The notes: generated by a model not told the origin, from the sequence alone. A stretch of DNA of 64,000 bases from Acinetobacter larvae (GCF_001704115.1 NZ_CP016895.1:434001-498000); one strand, 5' to 3'; positions 18,316 through 27,788 are shown, counted from the first letter of the stretch. Translations and numbers: made by a program.

Positions 18316-18430
18316 AGGCGTCTTTTTAACTCATCATTTGTCAATGAATAAATATGATGCAGCATTGATAGGGTTGCATCATCCAAGATTGCAGGAGCAA
18401 TCTGTATCATTTTTCAAAACTCTTTAGCGA
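18312..18430 (-). pseudogene. Diverged copy of the plsB 3' end
   Basis: Reading on the minus strand, 18410-18312 encodes ILDDATLSMLHHIYSLTNDELK before a stop; genuine PlsB has VLDDATLQMLHHITSFTDDELK in its last ~40 residues. Nucleotide similarity to about 18690-18810 is obvious and continues upstream (AAAATG-CAGA-TGC blocks) to about 18430 but the frame is broken there. The remnant's TGA overlaps the Ntn gene ATG. It lies beyond the plsB terminator, so it is not part of plsB. Confidence 0.85.
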
Positions 18431-18582
18431 TCATTTTTTAAATTAATCTATGGGTCTAGTTATAATCGGTATTATATAGCCCCAAAGTTATTTATTTAAA
18501 TAATTACATTTAAGCGCACTACAGAATGTGTACGGTATTTCAATCGCTTTAATTTTTGCTGTGGCGCACATCAGGTACATCT

Positions 18583-18610
18583 AAAAAGCCCAGTAGTTTT
18601 GTACTGGGCT
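18583..18610 (-). terminator. Intrinsic terminator of plsB
   Basis: On the minus strand: AGCCCAGTA, loop caaaac, TACTGGGCT followed by TTTTT (plus-strand 18583-18610). Confidence 0.9.
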
Positions 18611-18638
18611 CTTTGAATCATAAGCGGAATCGATCAGC

Positions 18639-21230
18639 TTATTTCTTCTTCCGTTTCATTCGTTTCTTGGCATTTTGCGCGGCAACGGCTTCGAGCGCTT
18701 CTTTTAACTCATCATCTGTAAATGAAGTAATGTGATGCAGCATTTGTAGGGTTGCATCATCCAAGACCAGATTGGCATTCTGCGCCATTTTGCTAAATTC
18801 CTCATCAAAGATCAACGCGCCTTGTTCGCTGGTTGATATATAGCCTTGTTGTGTGAGGACTTTTAAGAAGCCTTGGAACAAGGCTTTATCAAAGAACTCA
18901 GGTGAATTGAACTCATATAGGACCGATAAACGCTGACCTAAAAGATGGCTGAGATCTTCAACTTGCTTGGCTGTAATATTGCCAGAGCCACGTTGTGTAA
19001 TGAGTGCCAAGGTCATGTAATAACGTTCTAAGCTTTGCATGACTGGTGCAGCTAAAATGCTTAACTGGCTATGCTCTTCGCTATTGCGAACGGGTGAGTT
19101 GAGATAATCTTCATGGTCGACTTCAATGAGTTTTAAATCGACCAGTGCTTGAATATGTTGCTCAATCTGCGGCTCAAGTTCAGCTTGTTGCCATTTGAGG
19201 AAGAGCTCAGCTTTAAGGAATGGATATAAGGTTTGAATGGCATTAATCAAATGTTGACGTTTGATTTTACCATTGTGCTCAACCAGTGCCGCCACCAGTG
19301 ACGGTAAAATGAAGGCATGCAAGATATTATTACGGAAATAAGTGAGCAATACTGCTTGATTGTCTTCAATGGCAATGATATCACCCAAAGCATGCTGTAC
19401 ACGTTTAATCAGTTTAAGTTTTAGCCCATAAGCAATAACTTCTTTGCCTGACAATGGTGTGATTTGCATGCGCTGGTCATAGGGCAGGCTGCTGAGTAAT
19501 TTACGATAGGTATCGATTTGCTTGATAAAGATTTCTTCATCAAGGGTGTGTTTCGGTGTTGCCAATAAAATGAGTGACAGTAACGATACGGGGTTAATCA
19601 CCACCGCACGGTTGATATTTTCCAAGATCGCATTGGCCGAGCTCATTACCACTTCAGAAACTTCAGGTGGGATAGGGTCATCATTATGTTCAATTTGTAC
19701 ATTTTCGGCATGATGTGCTTTGAGTACGTCATCAAGGAAGACTGGTTCACCAAAGTTGACATGGACTTTACCAAAAATCCGTTCAATTTTTTTCAATGCA
19801 CGGAGTAAGCCTAAAACGGATTCAGCTTCTTTGGGTTTACCTTGCATTTCACCAACATAGGTCGAGCCTTCCATCAAGCGCTCATAACCAATATAGGTCG
19901 GTACAAAAACGATTGGCTTGGATTTACCACGCAAATGTCCATGAATAGTCATTGCCAACATCCCCGTTTTGGGTGGCAATAGTCGACCAGTACGTGAGCG
20001 TCCGCCCTCAATAAAATATTCTAATGGTGTGTTACGCGACAGAATACTATAGAGATATTCTTTAAATACAGAGGTATATAGTGCATTACCACGGAAGGAA
20101 CGACGGATAAAAAAGGCACCACCACCTCTTAAAATCTGTCCAACAAAGGGCATGTTGAGATTATCCCCAGCGGCAATATAAGGCACCATTAAGCCACGTT
20201 TAAAGATCACATAAGAAAGCAACAAATAGTCAATGTGACTGCGGTGGCATGGGGTATAAATAATTTCATATTCTTTGGCAAGCTCACGCACCATGCTGAA
20301 ATTATTGACCTCAACCCCATCATAGAGTTGTGTCCATAAACGGGTCAGTGCCATTTCGGCAAAGCGCACGGTTGAATAAGAATAATCCGAAGCGATTTCA
20401 TTGACATAGCCAATGGCACGACGTTCAGATTCAATCATGCTGATTTTGGCTCGAATACTTTCTTTACGGATCGCATCTTGTACTTCAGGCGATTTAATCA
20501 AAGATTGCATCACATTACGACGGTCAGATAAATCGGGACCGAGTACCACTTCACGTTGTGCATCGAGATAATGGTTTAATTGGCTGACAATATACGTCGC
20601 TGGTGAAAGGTTGGGATGATGCTCTTTGGCATAATCGACCAAACTACGCAAAGACTGTGCAGGATGAAATTCTAAGAAGGTTTGTCGACCATGCACACCG
20701 ATATTGAGCAACTGTTTGACTTTACTCGGTGTCGCCCAGGTATCGGTAAAGAGTAGACGAAATAAGGAATCTTCTTTATCGGGTGAGCGCCCCCATAAGA
20801 TGGTAACAGGCACCAGTTCGATATCAAGTTCGGGGTGCTTTTCAAGTAACTCGATGAAACGTAATAAGCGCGGCGGAAATGCATAGGGTGGTGGATTGAG
20901 CAGATTGGTTTCATTTTTATGTTGTAGAAATACCACGGCTGCTTTTTCATGCTGACCCGCAATATGAACGCTATCCAAAGCAGGTTGTAATTTAAGGCGT
21001 CGGGTTTCACCATCTAAGACTAAGGCGTTACTGCGCGAATAGTTCTGCAAGACATAGCAGGTGATACTTTTGGTGGTTTGCGTGGTGGTTTGTGGCGTTT
21101 GTGCTGTTGTAGGCTCATTGCTCAGCGTCGGTGTTTCGGGGGCTTCACCGATAACATGCGGAGTGACCACTAGATCGAGTAGTTTACTGGACAATCGACG
21201 ATAAATTTGACCAAAACCATTATTGGACAT
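18639..21230 (-). CDS. plsB: Glycerol-3-phosphate acyltransferase PlsB
   Basis: Inner-membrane enzyme that acylates sn-glycerol 3-phosphate at position 1, the first step of phospholipid synthesis. 863 residues (E. coli 807). Acyltransferase motif I CHRSHIDYLLL with the HX4D histidine and aspartate near 310-315, motif II around GGGAFFIRRSF, motif III FIEGGRSRTG and motif IV VFVPTYIGYERLMEG are all present. Lys/Arg-rich C-terminus KKRMKRKKK. The N-terminus has an extra T/Q/P-rich linker (about residues 28-52). Single gene with its own terminator. Confidence 0.96.
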   Translation of the reverse strand: MSNNGFGQIYRRLSSKLLDLVVTPHVIGEAPETPTLSNEPTTAQTPQTTTQTTKSITCYVLQNYSRSNALVLDGETRRLKLQPALDSVHIAGQHEKAAVVFLQHKNETNLLNPPPYAFPPRLLRFIELLEKHPELDIELVPVTILWGRSPDKEDSLFRLLFTDTWATPSKVKQLLNIGVHGRQTFLEFHPAQSLRSLVDYAKEHHPNLSPATYIVSQLNHYLDAQREVVLGPDLSDRRNVMQSLIKSPEVQDAIRKESIRAKISMIESERRAIGYVNEIASDYSYSTVRFAEMALTRLWTQLYDGVEVNNFSMVRELAKEYEIIYTPCHRSHIDYLLLSYVIFKRGLMVPYIAAGDNLNMPFVGQILRGGGAFFIRRSFRGNALYTSVFKEYLYSILSRNTPLEYFIEGGRSRTGRLLPPKTGMLAMTIHGHLRGKSKPIVFVPTYIGYERLMEGSTYVGEMQGKPKEAESVLGLLRALKKIERIFGKVHVNFGEPVFLDDVLKAHHAENVQIEHNDDPIPPEVSEVVMSSANAILENINRAVVINPVSLLSLILLATPKHTLDEEIFIKQIDTYRKLLSSLPYDQRMQITPLSGKEVIAYGLKLKLIKRVQHALGDIIAIEDNQAVLLTYFRNNILHAFILPSLVAALVEHNGKIKRQHLINAIQTLYPFLKAELFLKWQQAELEPQIEQHIQALVDLKLIEVDHEDYLNSPVRNSEEHSQLSILAAPVMQSLERYYMTLALITQRGSGNITAKQVEDLSHLLGQRLSVLYEFNSPEFFDKALFQGFLKVLTQQGYISTSEQGALIFDEEFSKMAQNANLVLDDATLQMLHHITSFTDDELKEALEAVAAQNAKKRMKRKKK

Positions 21231-21557
21231 AGGTACTCCTAGTAAATGATAGATCCACTGTATTTCACCTGAGATGCTGAGCTAAGTCTTATGCAATGTA
21301 GCGAGCATCTTGAGTCTACACGTAAGGCATTTGCCGCTATGATTCTTATCGTAAAATTTTAAAACCTTGCCGATTATAGCAAAGAACCATGCGGACAAAA
21401 TAGAAAAAGCTGTGCTTTGCGATCTCAAACTTACAGAATATCGACTGCGCAATGCAGCTAGAGATCAGGGATAAACACCTTATTTTAAAGCCTGTTGCTG
21501 CGTGTTATGCTGATGAGCTGCGCTGTATTTTGAATAAAATTTTTAATCAGGTTTTCT
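21231..21557. other. Divergent plsB-tesB intergenic region
   Basis: No gene seen. It carries the promoters of plsB (minus) and tesB (plus) in opposite directions; I could not assign boxes with confidence. Shine-Dalgarno-like AGGAGT (minus) sits just before plsB. Confidence 0.5.
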
Positions 21558-22436
21558 ATGCACAATCTTACCGATGAGTTGGTTGAATTATTGAGTTTGG
21601 AAAAACTCGAAGAACATATTTTTCGTGGGCAAAGCCGCAATCTGGTCGGTAAACGGGTGTTTGGTGGGCAAGTTTTGGGGCAAGCCTTAAGAGCCGCTTC
21701 ATTGACCGCAGATCGCCCTGTCAATTCTCTACACGCTTATTTTTTATTTGGTGGTGATATTCATGCACCGATTATTTATGAGGTTGAGAAATTACGTGAT
21801 GGTAAAAGTTTTTTAAGCCGCCAAGTTCGTGCCATTCAACATGGTCGTACCATTTTCTCTGCCATGGTGTCTTTTGCCAATCCTGAGGCAGATGGCTTGG
21901 AGTATCAAATGCCACAGCCCGATTATCCGGCACCCGATACCTTGTTGGCTGAGCAAAATCTAAAGAGCCAATATATCGAGAGTATTCCTGAAAGTTACCG
22001 CAATGCTTTTATGCGTCCACGCCAAGTCGAAATTCGCCCAGTGCATCCTTGTAACCCATTTCAGGCGCAAACCGAAGCTCCTATGCACGCGCACTATTTA
22101 AAAACCCATGATCCGTTAGCAGATGATCTCGTCGATGATGTGTCCTTGCATCAAGCGATAGTCGCGTTTTACTCTGACTATACTTTAATGACCACGGCAT
22201 TGAAGCCGCATGGGCTGAGTTATTTATCACCGAGCTTGCAGTGCGCCAGTATTGATCATGCCATTTATTTTCATCGTCCAGTACGTGCTGATGAATGGAT
22301 GCTATATGACATGGAAGCAAGCATTAGCACACAGTCGCGCGGTTTGAATTTTGGTCGGATGTGGCAAAATGGTCAGTTGGTTTGTAGTACCACCCAAGAA
22401 GGCTTAATGCGCATTCGTGAGATTGAAACGCAATAA
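21558..22436 (+). CDS. tesB: Acyl-CoA thioesterase II
   Basis: Hydrolyses a broad range of acyl-CoAs in the cytoplasm. 292 residues (E. coli 286). Double hot-dog fold with FRGQSRNLVGKRVFGGQVLGQAL at the start, RPVNSLHAYFLFGGD, and the second half carrying YLSPSLQCASIDHAIYFHRPVRADEW, where the catalytic Asp (SIDHAIYFH) lies, and the C-terminal QEGLMR typical of TesB. ATG 21558. Divergent from plsB, so two acyl-CoA-using genes share a promoter region. Confidence 0.95.
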   Translation: MHNLTDELVELLSLEKLEEHIFRGQSRNLVGKRVFGGQVLGQALRAASLTADRPVNSLHAYFLFGGDIHAPIIYEVEKLRDGKSFLSRQVRAIQHGRTIFSAMVSFANPEADGLEYQMPQPDYPAPDTLLAEQNLKSQYIESIPESYRNAFMRPRQVEIRPVHPCNPFQAQTEAPMHAHYLKTHDPLADDLVDDVSLHQAIVAFYSDYTLMTTALKPHGLSYLSPSLQCASIDHAIYFHRPVRADEWMLYDMEASISTQSRGLNFGRMWQNGQLVCSTTQEGLMRIREIETQ

Positions 22437-22612
22437 AATCATATAATCCTGTTGCTACAGTGTCACAAGCTGCGCTGTAGTGACAGGCGTATATCTGCCG
22501 TATATCTCAATAATTGCTGTGTTTTTCTGAAATATCTTAAAGGCAATACTCGATTTCAGTTTTTTTCCGTGGCATAGTGCTTGGCTATATTGTTTAAAAT
22601 AACAGCGATCAC

Positions 22613-23869
22613 ATGCACTTAAATACGCAAATATTGCTGGCTGCGATCTTGGGTATAGCGTTTGGCTATATTTTACAGATCGATCCGCAAGCCAGTTTTG
22701 TTCCGCACAGCCTTTATGGGCTTGGCATTATCAGTAGTATTTTTATTGGCTTATTAAAGATGCTATTGGTCCCGTTGATTTTTAGCTCAATTGTGGTGGG
22801 AGTCTCTAATTTACAGTCGAGTGGTCAATTAGGTCGGGTATGGAAAATCACGGTATTGTGTTTCTTAACCACCACGACTTTGGCCTTAGCACTGGGTTTG
22901 GCATGTGCACATCTTTTTGATGTTGGGAAAGGGGTCGACATTGCCATGTTCCAAGAGGATATGAATACTTATCAATCCCCCGACACCTTGAGCCCCGGCG
23001 CATTCTTCACCAATTTTATTCAAAATACTCTAATTAACCCATTTAAAGCATTCTCAGATGGTAATGTTTTGGCTGTGGTGTTATTTGCGCTGTTTGTGGG
23101 TATTGCCTTGGTACAAGGTGGTGAGCGGTTTAGCGTGGTGCGTAAACTCAGCCAGCAATTCTTTGACATCATGATGTTAATGATTGGTTGGGTGATGAAG
23201 CTTGCACCATTTGGTATTTTTGCACTGATGGCGAAGCTGATTGCAACAGAAGATATTTCTGTACTGAGTCGCTTGCTGGAATTCTCCTTGGTGGTAACTG
23301 GCACAACAATCTTTCATGGCGCGGTGGTGTTGCCCTTGTTGCTATGGATTTTTGGTGGGATGAGTCCGATTCGCTTCTTTAAAGCAGGGCGAACCGCATT
23401 AATCACTGCATTTGCAACCAGTTCAAGCTCGGCAGCCTTACCTTTATCTTTGCAATGTGCCCAGCAAAATATGGGGGTACGTCCACATATTGCGGGTTTT
23501 GTGGTGCCATTGGGTTCGCAGCTCAATATGGATGGCACGGCATTGTATGAAGCGGCTGCGGCTTTGTTTATTGCCAATCTGATGGGCTTGGAGTTGAGCT
23601 TAACGCAGCAGTTGATCGTCTGTGTAACCGCCATGATTGCATCTTTGGGTGCTCCGGGGATTCCAAGTGCGGGTATGGTGACCATGATTATGGTGTTGCA
23701 ATCAGTCGGTTTACCCGCAGAAGCGATCGCGATTTTATTACCGATAGACCGTATTTTGGATACGGTACGGACCGTGGTCAATGTACAAGGCGATATGATG
23801 ATTAGTGTGGTGGTTGATCGGCATACCCGTGATGTCGATGAGATCCCTACACCAAGCACCTCGACTTAG
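22613..23869 (+). CDS. Dicarboxylate/amino acid:cation symporter (DAACS family)
   Basis: Sodium- or proton-coupled uptake of glutamate/aspartate or C4-dicarboxylates. 418 residues, eight-helix GltPh-like topology. Signature elements: the serine-rich re-entrant loop FATSSSSAALPLS (HP1), LGSQLNMDGTALYEAAAALF (NMDGT in TM7), and GAPGIPSAGMVTMIMVL (HP2). Substrate cannot be set from sequence; GltP and DctA types are both possible. ATG 22613 lacks a clear Shine-Dalgarno. Ends with a terminator. Confidence 0.92.
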   Translation: MHLNTQILLAAILGIAFGYILQIDPQASFVPHSLYGLGIISSIFIGLLKMLLVPLIFSSIVVGVSNLQSSGQLGRVWKITVLCFLTTTTLALALGLACAHLFDVGKGVDIAMFQEDMNTYQSPDTLSPGAFFTNFIQNTLINPFKAFSDGNVLAVVLFALFVGIALVQGGERFSVVRKLSQQFFDIMMLMIGWVMKLAPFGIFALMAKLIATEDISVLSRLLEFSLVVTGTTIFHGAVVLPLLLWIFGGMSPIRFFKAGRTALITAFATSSSSAALPLSLQCAQQNMGVRPHIAGFVVPLGSQLNMDGTALYEAAAALFIANLMGLELSLTQQLIVCVTAMIASLGAPGIPSAGMVTMIMVLQSVGLPAEAIAILLPIDRILDTVRTVVNVQGDMMISVVVDRHTRDVDEIPTPSTST

Positions 23870-23893
23870 TCAGTACCCTATGTCAATATGCCC

Positions 23894-23919
23894 AAAGCCG
23901 ATCAATGATCGGCTTTTTT
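23894..23919 (+). terminator. Intrinsic terminator after the symporter gene
   Basis: AAAGCCGATC (23894-23903), loop aat, GATCGGCTTT (23907-23916) and further T. Confidence 0.92.
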
Positions 23920-24063
23920 GATGTGCTAAATGATGCGGTATTGTTTAATCATTTGAGCTGTATAGGATGCGTAAGTGGAGTCTTAGAGATTAGGGTATAA
24001 GCTTTGATGCAATAATCTATGCTAGATTTGCGTGATGATTAATTTTAAAGTGATGAAATTTTA

Positions 24064-24607
24064 ATGAAAATTCGTTATCCAGAACCATTGCTTGAGGGTG
24101 ATTTAATTGCAATAACTGCACCTTCAGCAGGGGTGGAACAGGCTTTATATCCACGGTTGGATCGCGCAATAGATTTTCTAAAACAAAAAGGCTTTCGTAT
24201 CGTAGAAGGTGAATGCTTACGTCAAAATATTAAACAGTGTAGTGCGAGTACTGACAGAATTTTGTAAAACACATCAACAGCAGGGCGTGATACTTTATTT
24301 TGAAAATGTAGAAATGTCGCCTTGCCAGTTATTACGTTGTTTGATGAGTTTAAAATTACAGGGCTGGTTTGATGAACTAGGTGCGGTTTTAATTGGACGT
24401 AGCGCAGCGCCATTAGCAGCTACAGATCAGTTGACAGAATTAGAGATATTAGAACGTATATTTGGTGATTTCATGATTCCCGTTCTCTATGATGCCGATA
24501 TTGGTCATGTTCCGCCGCAGGTGAGCTTGGTCAATGGTGCTCTAGCCGAAATATCCTTTGATGGTCGGATGGCTATTTTAAGGCAGCGGATTGGATATGA
24601 CGTTTGA
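24064..24607 (+). pseudogene. ldcA: Internally deleted LD-carboxypeptidase (S66 family)
   Basis: Intact enzymes trim tetrapeptides in peptidoglycan recycling and are about 300-350 residues. Here the first 60 codons (24064-24246) give GDLIAITAPSAGV and the N-terminal domain up to CSAS; the frame then stops at 24265-24267. Frame +2 continues from about 24248 with LTEFCKTHQQQGVILYFENVEMSP, GWFDELGAVLIGRSAAP and a normal C-terminus to 24607. Roughly 150-180 codons, including the catalytic serine region, are missing at the junction. Not functional. Confidence 0.88.
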
Positions 24608-24697
24608 TTGTATGAATACGTTAAAAATCATAAGTGACTATAATCGTCTTACAGTAAAAAACCATACTGAATGACAGCGGAAAATTTTATTGCTAAT

Positions 24698-24719
24698 AGG
24701 TGTAGTGATGACTACACCT
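24698..24719. other. Perfect hairpin between the ldcA pseudogene and yihA
   Basis: AGGTGTAGT-gatg-ACTACACCT. Located between convergent genes, so it may end transcription, but neither side has a real T-tract. Confidence 0.5.
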
Positions 24720-24739
24720 GTTGTTATAACTGTCGTTCT

Positions 24740-25612
24740 TTAAGGTTTTAACGATGGTGAGTTTGTCGATTGATCAGACTCACTTTGCTCTAGGCTTTCA
24801 GCATCTGCTTCACCGGCAATTTCAATGGCATCTAGATCAATTCCTGCCAATAAGTCGAGCTCTGCATCTGGTGCATTTGCATGGTGGTTTTGCTGCGCTA
24901 AGGTAAAATTCAATCGTCCACCCATGACGCTGGCCAGTTCTTCTAAGCCAAGTTTATTTAAAGATGAGAACAATTGAATTGAGAAATTTAGCCCCATTTT
25001 TTTCAATTGTTGTTGTACTTCAAGTAGGGTTTTATTGGCTGGACCACGATTGAGTTTATCGGCTTTGGTGAGGAGCACATGCACAAACAGTTTTCTGGAA
25101 TGTGCCCATTGCAACATCATAATGTCAAAGTGTTGCAGTGGATGGCGAATGTCCATCAGCAGTACTAAGCCTTGTAAGCTTTGACGATGGATTAAATAGT
25201 TTTCCAGTTCTTTCTGCCAAACCAATTTCATTGCTTCAGGCACAGCCGCATAACCATAACCGGGTAAGTCGACCAAGCGTTGATCGGGATTGCCCAGATT
25301 AAAAAAGTTAATCATCTGGGTACGACCAGGACGTTTTGATGCGCGCGCCAATTGTTTTTGATTGGTCAGTGCATTGATGGCACTGGATTTTCCAGCATTG
25401 GAACGACCCGCAAAAGCAATCTCGTAGCCTGTGTCTTCAACACACAAGTCGAGTTTAGGCGCACTCATGGAAAATTCAGCTTGGCGTAACCAGCTGAGTG
25501 TTGCATTCGCATATTCAGAAAGTACTGGATCGACCTTCTTGGTATAGGTAATTTTCTGTTTTGGCGCATTGGCCGTTTTGCTATTTCTAGACTTTCCACT
25601 ACTGCGATGCAT
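24740..25612 (-). CDS. yihA: Ribosome biogenesis GTPase YihA/YsxC (EngB)
   Basis: GTPase needed for late 50S assembly. From ATG 25612 it is 290 residues; a TTG at 25642 is possible but lies next to a -35-like TTGACG. G1 GRSNAGKSS, G2/switch RPGRTQMIN, G3 DLPGYG, G4 LTKADK and G5 region SSLN are all present. E. coli YihA is about 210 residues: this one has an N-terminal basic stretch and a ~55-residue acidic, low-complexity C-terminal tail (AELDLLAGIDLDAIEIAGEA) that looks disordered. Confidence 0.93.
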   Translation of the reverse strand: MHRSSGKSRNSKTANAPKQKITYTKKVDPVLSEYANATLSWLRQAEFSMSAPKLDLCVEDTGYEIAFAGRSNAGKSSAINALTNQKQLARASKRPGRTQMINFFNLGNPDQRLVDLPGYGYAAVPEAMKLVWQKELENYLIHRQSLQGLVLLMDIRHPLQHFDIMMLQWAHSRKLFVHVLLTKADKLNRGPANKTLLEVQQQLKKMGLNFSIQLFSSLNKLGLEELASVMGGRLNFTLAQQNHHANAPDAELDLLAGIDLDAIEIAGEADAESLEQSESDQSTNSPSLKP

Positions 25613-25745
25613 AACTGAACTTTTAACTGTAATCGTCAACAAGGTGCATTATAAAGGATCAAGCTGTGAGAGGCGAATTTTCACCAAGTTTAACCCGATA
25701 AATATGTTATTTGCTTGTGATTGCGCTGAAAAAGCGCGCTACTGT

Positions 25746-26207
25746 TTATGGCGCAGTCGCATCAATGCTTAAAAATTCAATTGCCGATTTTGTACTAGAG
25801 GGCGTTGCTGTTGGTGCGTTTTGTAAGACTTCGCCCAATTGATAACGATTGAGATCATCATAAAACTGTTGTAGGGCGTGATCTAAAATGCCTTTGAGTC
25901 CACAGTTGACACGCAGTACACAAGGTGGGTTGTGGCATTGTACGATGGGGGTATCTCCTTCGAGGATCCGCACCATATCACCTAAACGTTGTTCAAGGGC
26001 TTGAGGATGTAAACGAATGCCACCACCTTTGCCGCGAGTGGTAATCAGCCAGTCTTGCTTTGCCATGAAATGCACAATTTTGACCAAGTGATTTTGCGAG
26101 ACCTGTAGGTCTTGGGCAATTTCAGCAATGGTATAGGGAATATCACGCGGTCGCGCAATATACATCAATATACGTAATGCATAGTCAGTAAATTTGTTGA
26201 GTTGCAT
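25746..26207 (-). CDS. nsrR: Rrf2-family NO-sensing repressor NsrR
   Basis: 153 residues. Rrf2 winged helix: MQLNKFTDYALRILMYIA, IAEIAQDLQVSQNHLVKIVH recognition helix, and wing TTRGKGGGIRL. The Fe-S cysteines occur as C-x4-C-x5-C (VQCHNPPCVLRVNCGL), the NsrR pattern. NsrR holds a [4Fe-4S] or [2Fe-2S] cluster that is destroyed by nitric oxide, which relieves repression. The gene lies directly downstream of hmp on the same strand, and two NsrR-type operators precede hmp, so assignment to NsrR rather than IscR is firm. Confidence 0.92.
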   Translation of the reverse strand: MQLNKFTDYALRILMYIARPRDIPYTIAEIAQDLQVSQNHLVKIVHFMAKQDWLITTRGKGGGIRLHPQALEQRLGDMVRILEGDTPIVQCHNPPCVLRVNCGLKGILDHALQQFYDDLNRYQLGEVLQNAPTATPSSTKSAIEFLSIDATAP

Positions 26208-26407
26208 ATCGACCTAATCGCAAGTTTAAAAAAGCTCAGGTGCTTTGGGGCATCGTATCGTCTGAAAGGGGAGGTGACGATATGCCATAGTCTAACATAG
26301 ACCCACCTGAGCAAACATGTGACCTTGATGCTTTGTTGGGAGTGTTACAGCCGCTGGATATTGCGAAAAATTGAAAGCGTAGTAAGTTATTAAAAAACAA
26401 GTTATTT

Positions 26408-26443
26408 AAAAAAAGGCTGCGCATAAAGTGCAGATGCGCAGCC
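26408..26443 (-). terminator. Intrinsic terminator of hmp
   Basis: On the minus strand GGCTGCGCAT, 9-nt loop, ATGCGCAGCC then seven T (plus-strand 26408-26443). It separates hmp from nsrR, so nsrR probably has its own promoter or relies on read-through. Confidence 0.9.
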
Positions 26444-26450
26444 CAAGTGC

Positions 26451-27659
26451 TTAGAGCTTAACACCACCAGTGCCAAAGGCTTCGGTGTGAATGTTTTGTG
26501 CAGGAATGCCTTGGTCGAGCAATGCCTGACGCTGTTCTGCCATAAATGGCATTGGACCACAGAGATAATAATCTGCATCTGCGGGTAAGAGCGCTGTATC
26601 TAACTGCGCAAGCGCTAAACGACCAACTGCCTGATAGTCTTGTCCGAGTACATCTTGCGCTGTTGGAAATTCATATGCGACCCAAGTTTTGAGCTGTGGA
26701 TACTCTGCTTGTAAATCTTTGAGGTGTTGCTTCATGGCATGTACTTTACTGTTACGACAAGCATGAATGAAGTGCACAGCTTGAGGCATGTCTTGCGCAA
26801 CCAATTGATTGAGCATAGCCACCATTGGGGTGAGACCGACACCACCACTGATCAATACATTGGTTTTATGACTATCGATCAAGTAAAAATTACCTGTGGG
26901 TGCAGAGACTTCAATTTCAGCACCTTGTGGTAAATTGTGTAAGCTATTAGACACCCAGCCCGCAACTTTGTCTTCTTTGGCCGGCTCACGTTTGACCGAG
27001 ATGCGTAAATAGTCTTCATGCGGGTTGGTCGAAAGTGTGTATTGGCGAGGTTGTTTTAAGCCTAACTCTGGTACCAATACGCGTACCGAAATATATTGTC
27101 CTGCTTGGTAGCTTGGAAGGGCTTGACCGTCTACAGGTTGTAGGTAGAAAGAGCTAATCTCTTCACTTTCTTGTACTTTTTCGGCAATTTTAAACTTGCG
27201 CCAGCCCAACCAGCTACCTTTGGTTTTTTCATGCTGTTGATACATGTCACGTTCAGCATTGATCAATACATCTGCCAATTTACCGTAGGCAACAGCCCAT
27301 GCCTCAATTAAGGGATCTTCCATGGGGATGTCGAGCACTTCACTAATCGAGTGTAATAAGTTCTCGCCTACAATGTTGTAGTCCGGTGCTTGAATATTTA
27401 AGCTGACATGTTTATGCGCAATTAACTCGATGGCTGAAGACAGCACAGATGGATCTTCAATATTTTCTGCATAAGCCAAAACCGCACCCGCCAATGCTTG
27501 TGCCTGCGCGCCACTACGTTGGTGCCCTAAGTTGAATACCTCTTTTAAATCAGGATTATTACCAAGCATACGGTTGTAAAAATACTGGGTAAGCGTAACA
27601 CCATTCTCACGAAGTACAGGAACAGTTGCTTTGACCAAATCAATTTGCTGTGGAGTCAT
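26451..27659 (-). CDS. hmp: Flavohaemoglobin / nitric oxide dioxygenase Hmp
   Basis: Converts NO and O2 to nitrate with NAD(P)H. 402 residues (E. coli 396). Globin domain 1-140 with the proximal haem histidine in ELIAHKHVSLNI (near 85), then an FNR-type FAD domain with RQYTLS (about 205-210), and an NAD domain with ISGGVGLTPMVAML and C-terminal YLCGPMPFM and EAFGTG. AGAGAGA precedes ATG 27657-27659. NsrR-type operators overlap its promoter. Confidence 0.97.
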   Translation of the reverse strand: MTPQQIDLVKATVPVLRENGVTLTQYFYNRMLGNNPDLKEVFNLGHQRSGAQAQALAGAVLAYAENIEDPSVLSSAIELIAHKHVSLNIQAPDYNIVGENLLHSISEVLDIPMEDPLIEAWAVAYGKLADVLINAERDMYQQHEKTKGSWLGWRKFKIAEKVQESEEISSFYLQPVDGQALPSYQAGQYISVRVLVPELGLKQPRQYTLSTNPHEDYLRISVKREPAKEDKVAGWVSNSLHNLPQGAEIEVSAPTGNFYLIDSHKTNVLISGGVGLTPMVAMLNQLVAQDMPQAVHFIHACRNSKVHAMKQHLKDLQAEYPQLKTWVAYEFPTAQDVLGQDYQAVGRLALAQLDTALLPADADYYLCGPMPFMAEQRQALLDQGIPAQNIHTEAFGTGGVKL

Positions 27660-27685
27660 TGGCGATCTCTCTTGGCTATATTTAA

Positions 27686-27733
27686 AAGATATATTTAAAA
27701 TACATATTTAAAGATGTATTTGCAATACATCTT
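27686..27733 (-). promoter_or_regulatory. hmp promoter with two NsrR-type operators
   Basis: Site 1 (27711-27733) is an 11-1-11 inverted repeat with arms AAGATGTATTT and CAATACATCTT, one base from a perfect dyad and very close to the known NsrR consensus. Site 2 (27686-27708), arms AAGATATATTT and AAATACATATT, has two mismatches. On the minus strand TTGCAA (27720-27725) and TATTTT (27697-27702) are 17 nt apart, so the sites cover the -35 and -10. Binding would block transcription until NO damages NsrR. Confidence 0.85.
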
Positions 27734-27788
27734 TATAAATAAAATTAGACCATTGCAAAACAATGATCTAATTATTTGTTATTAAAGC

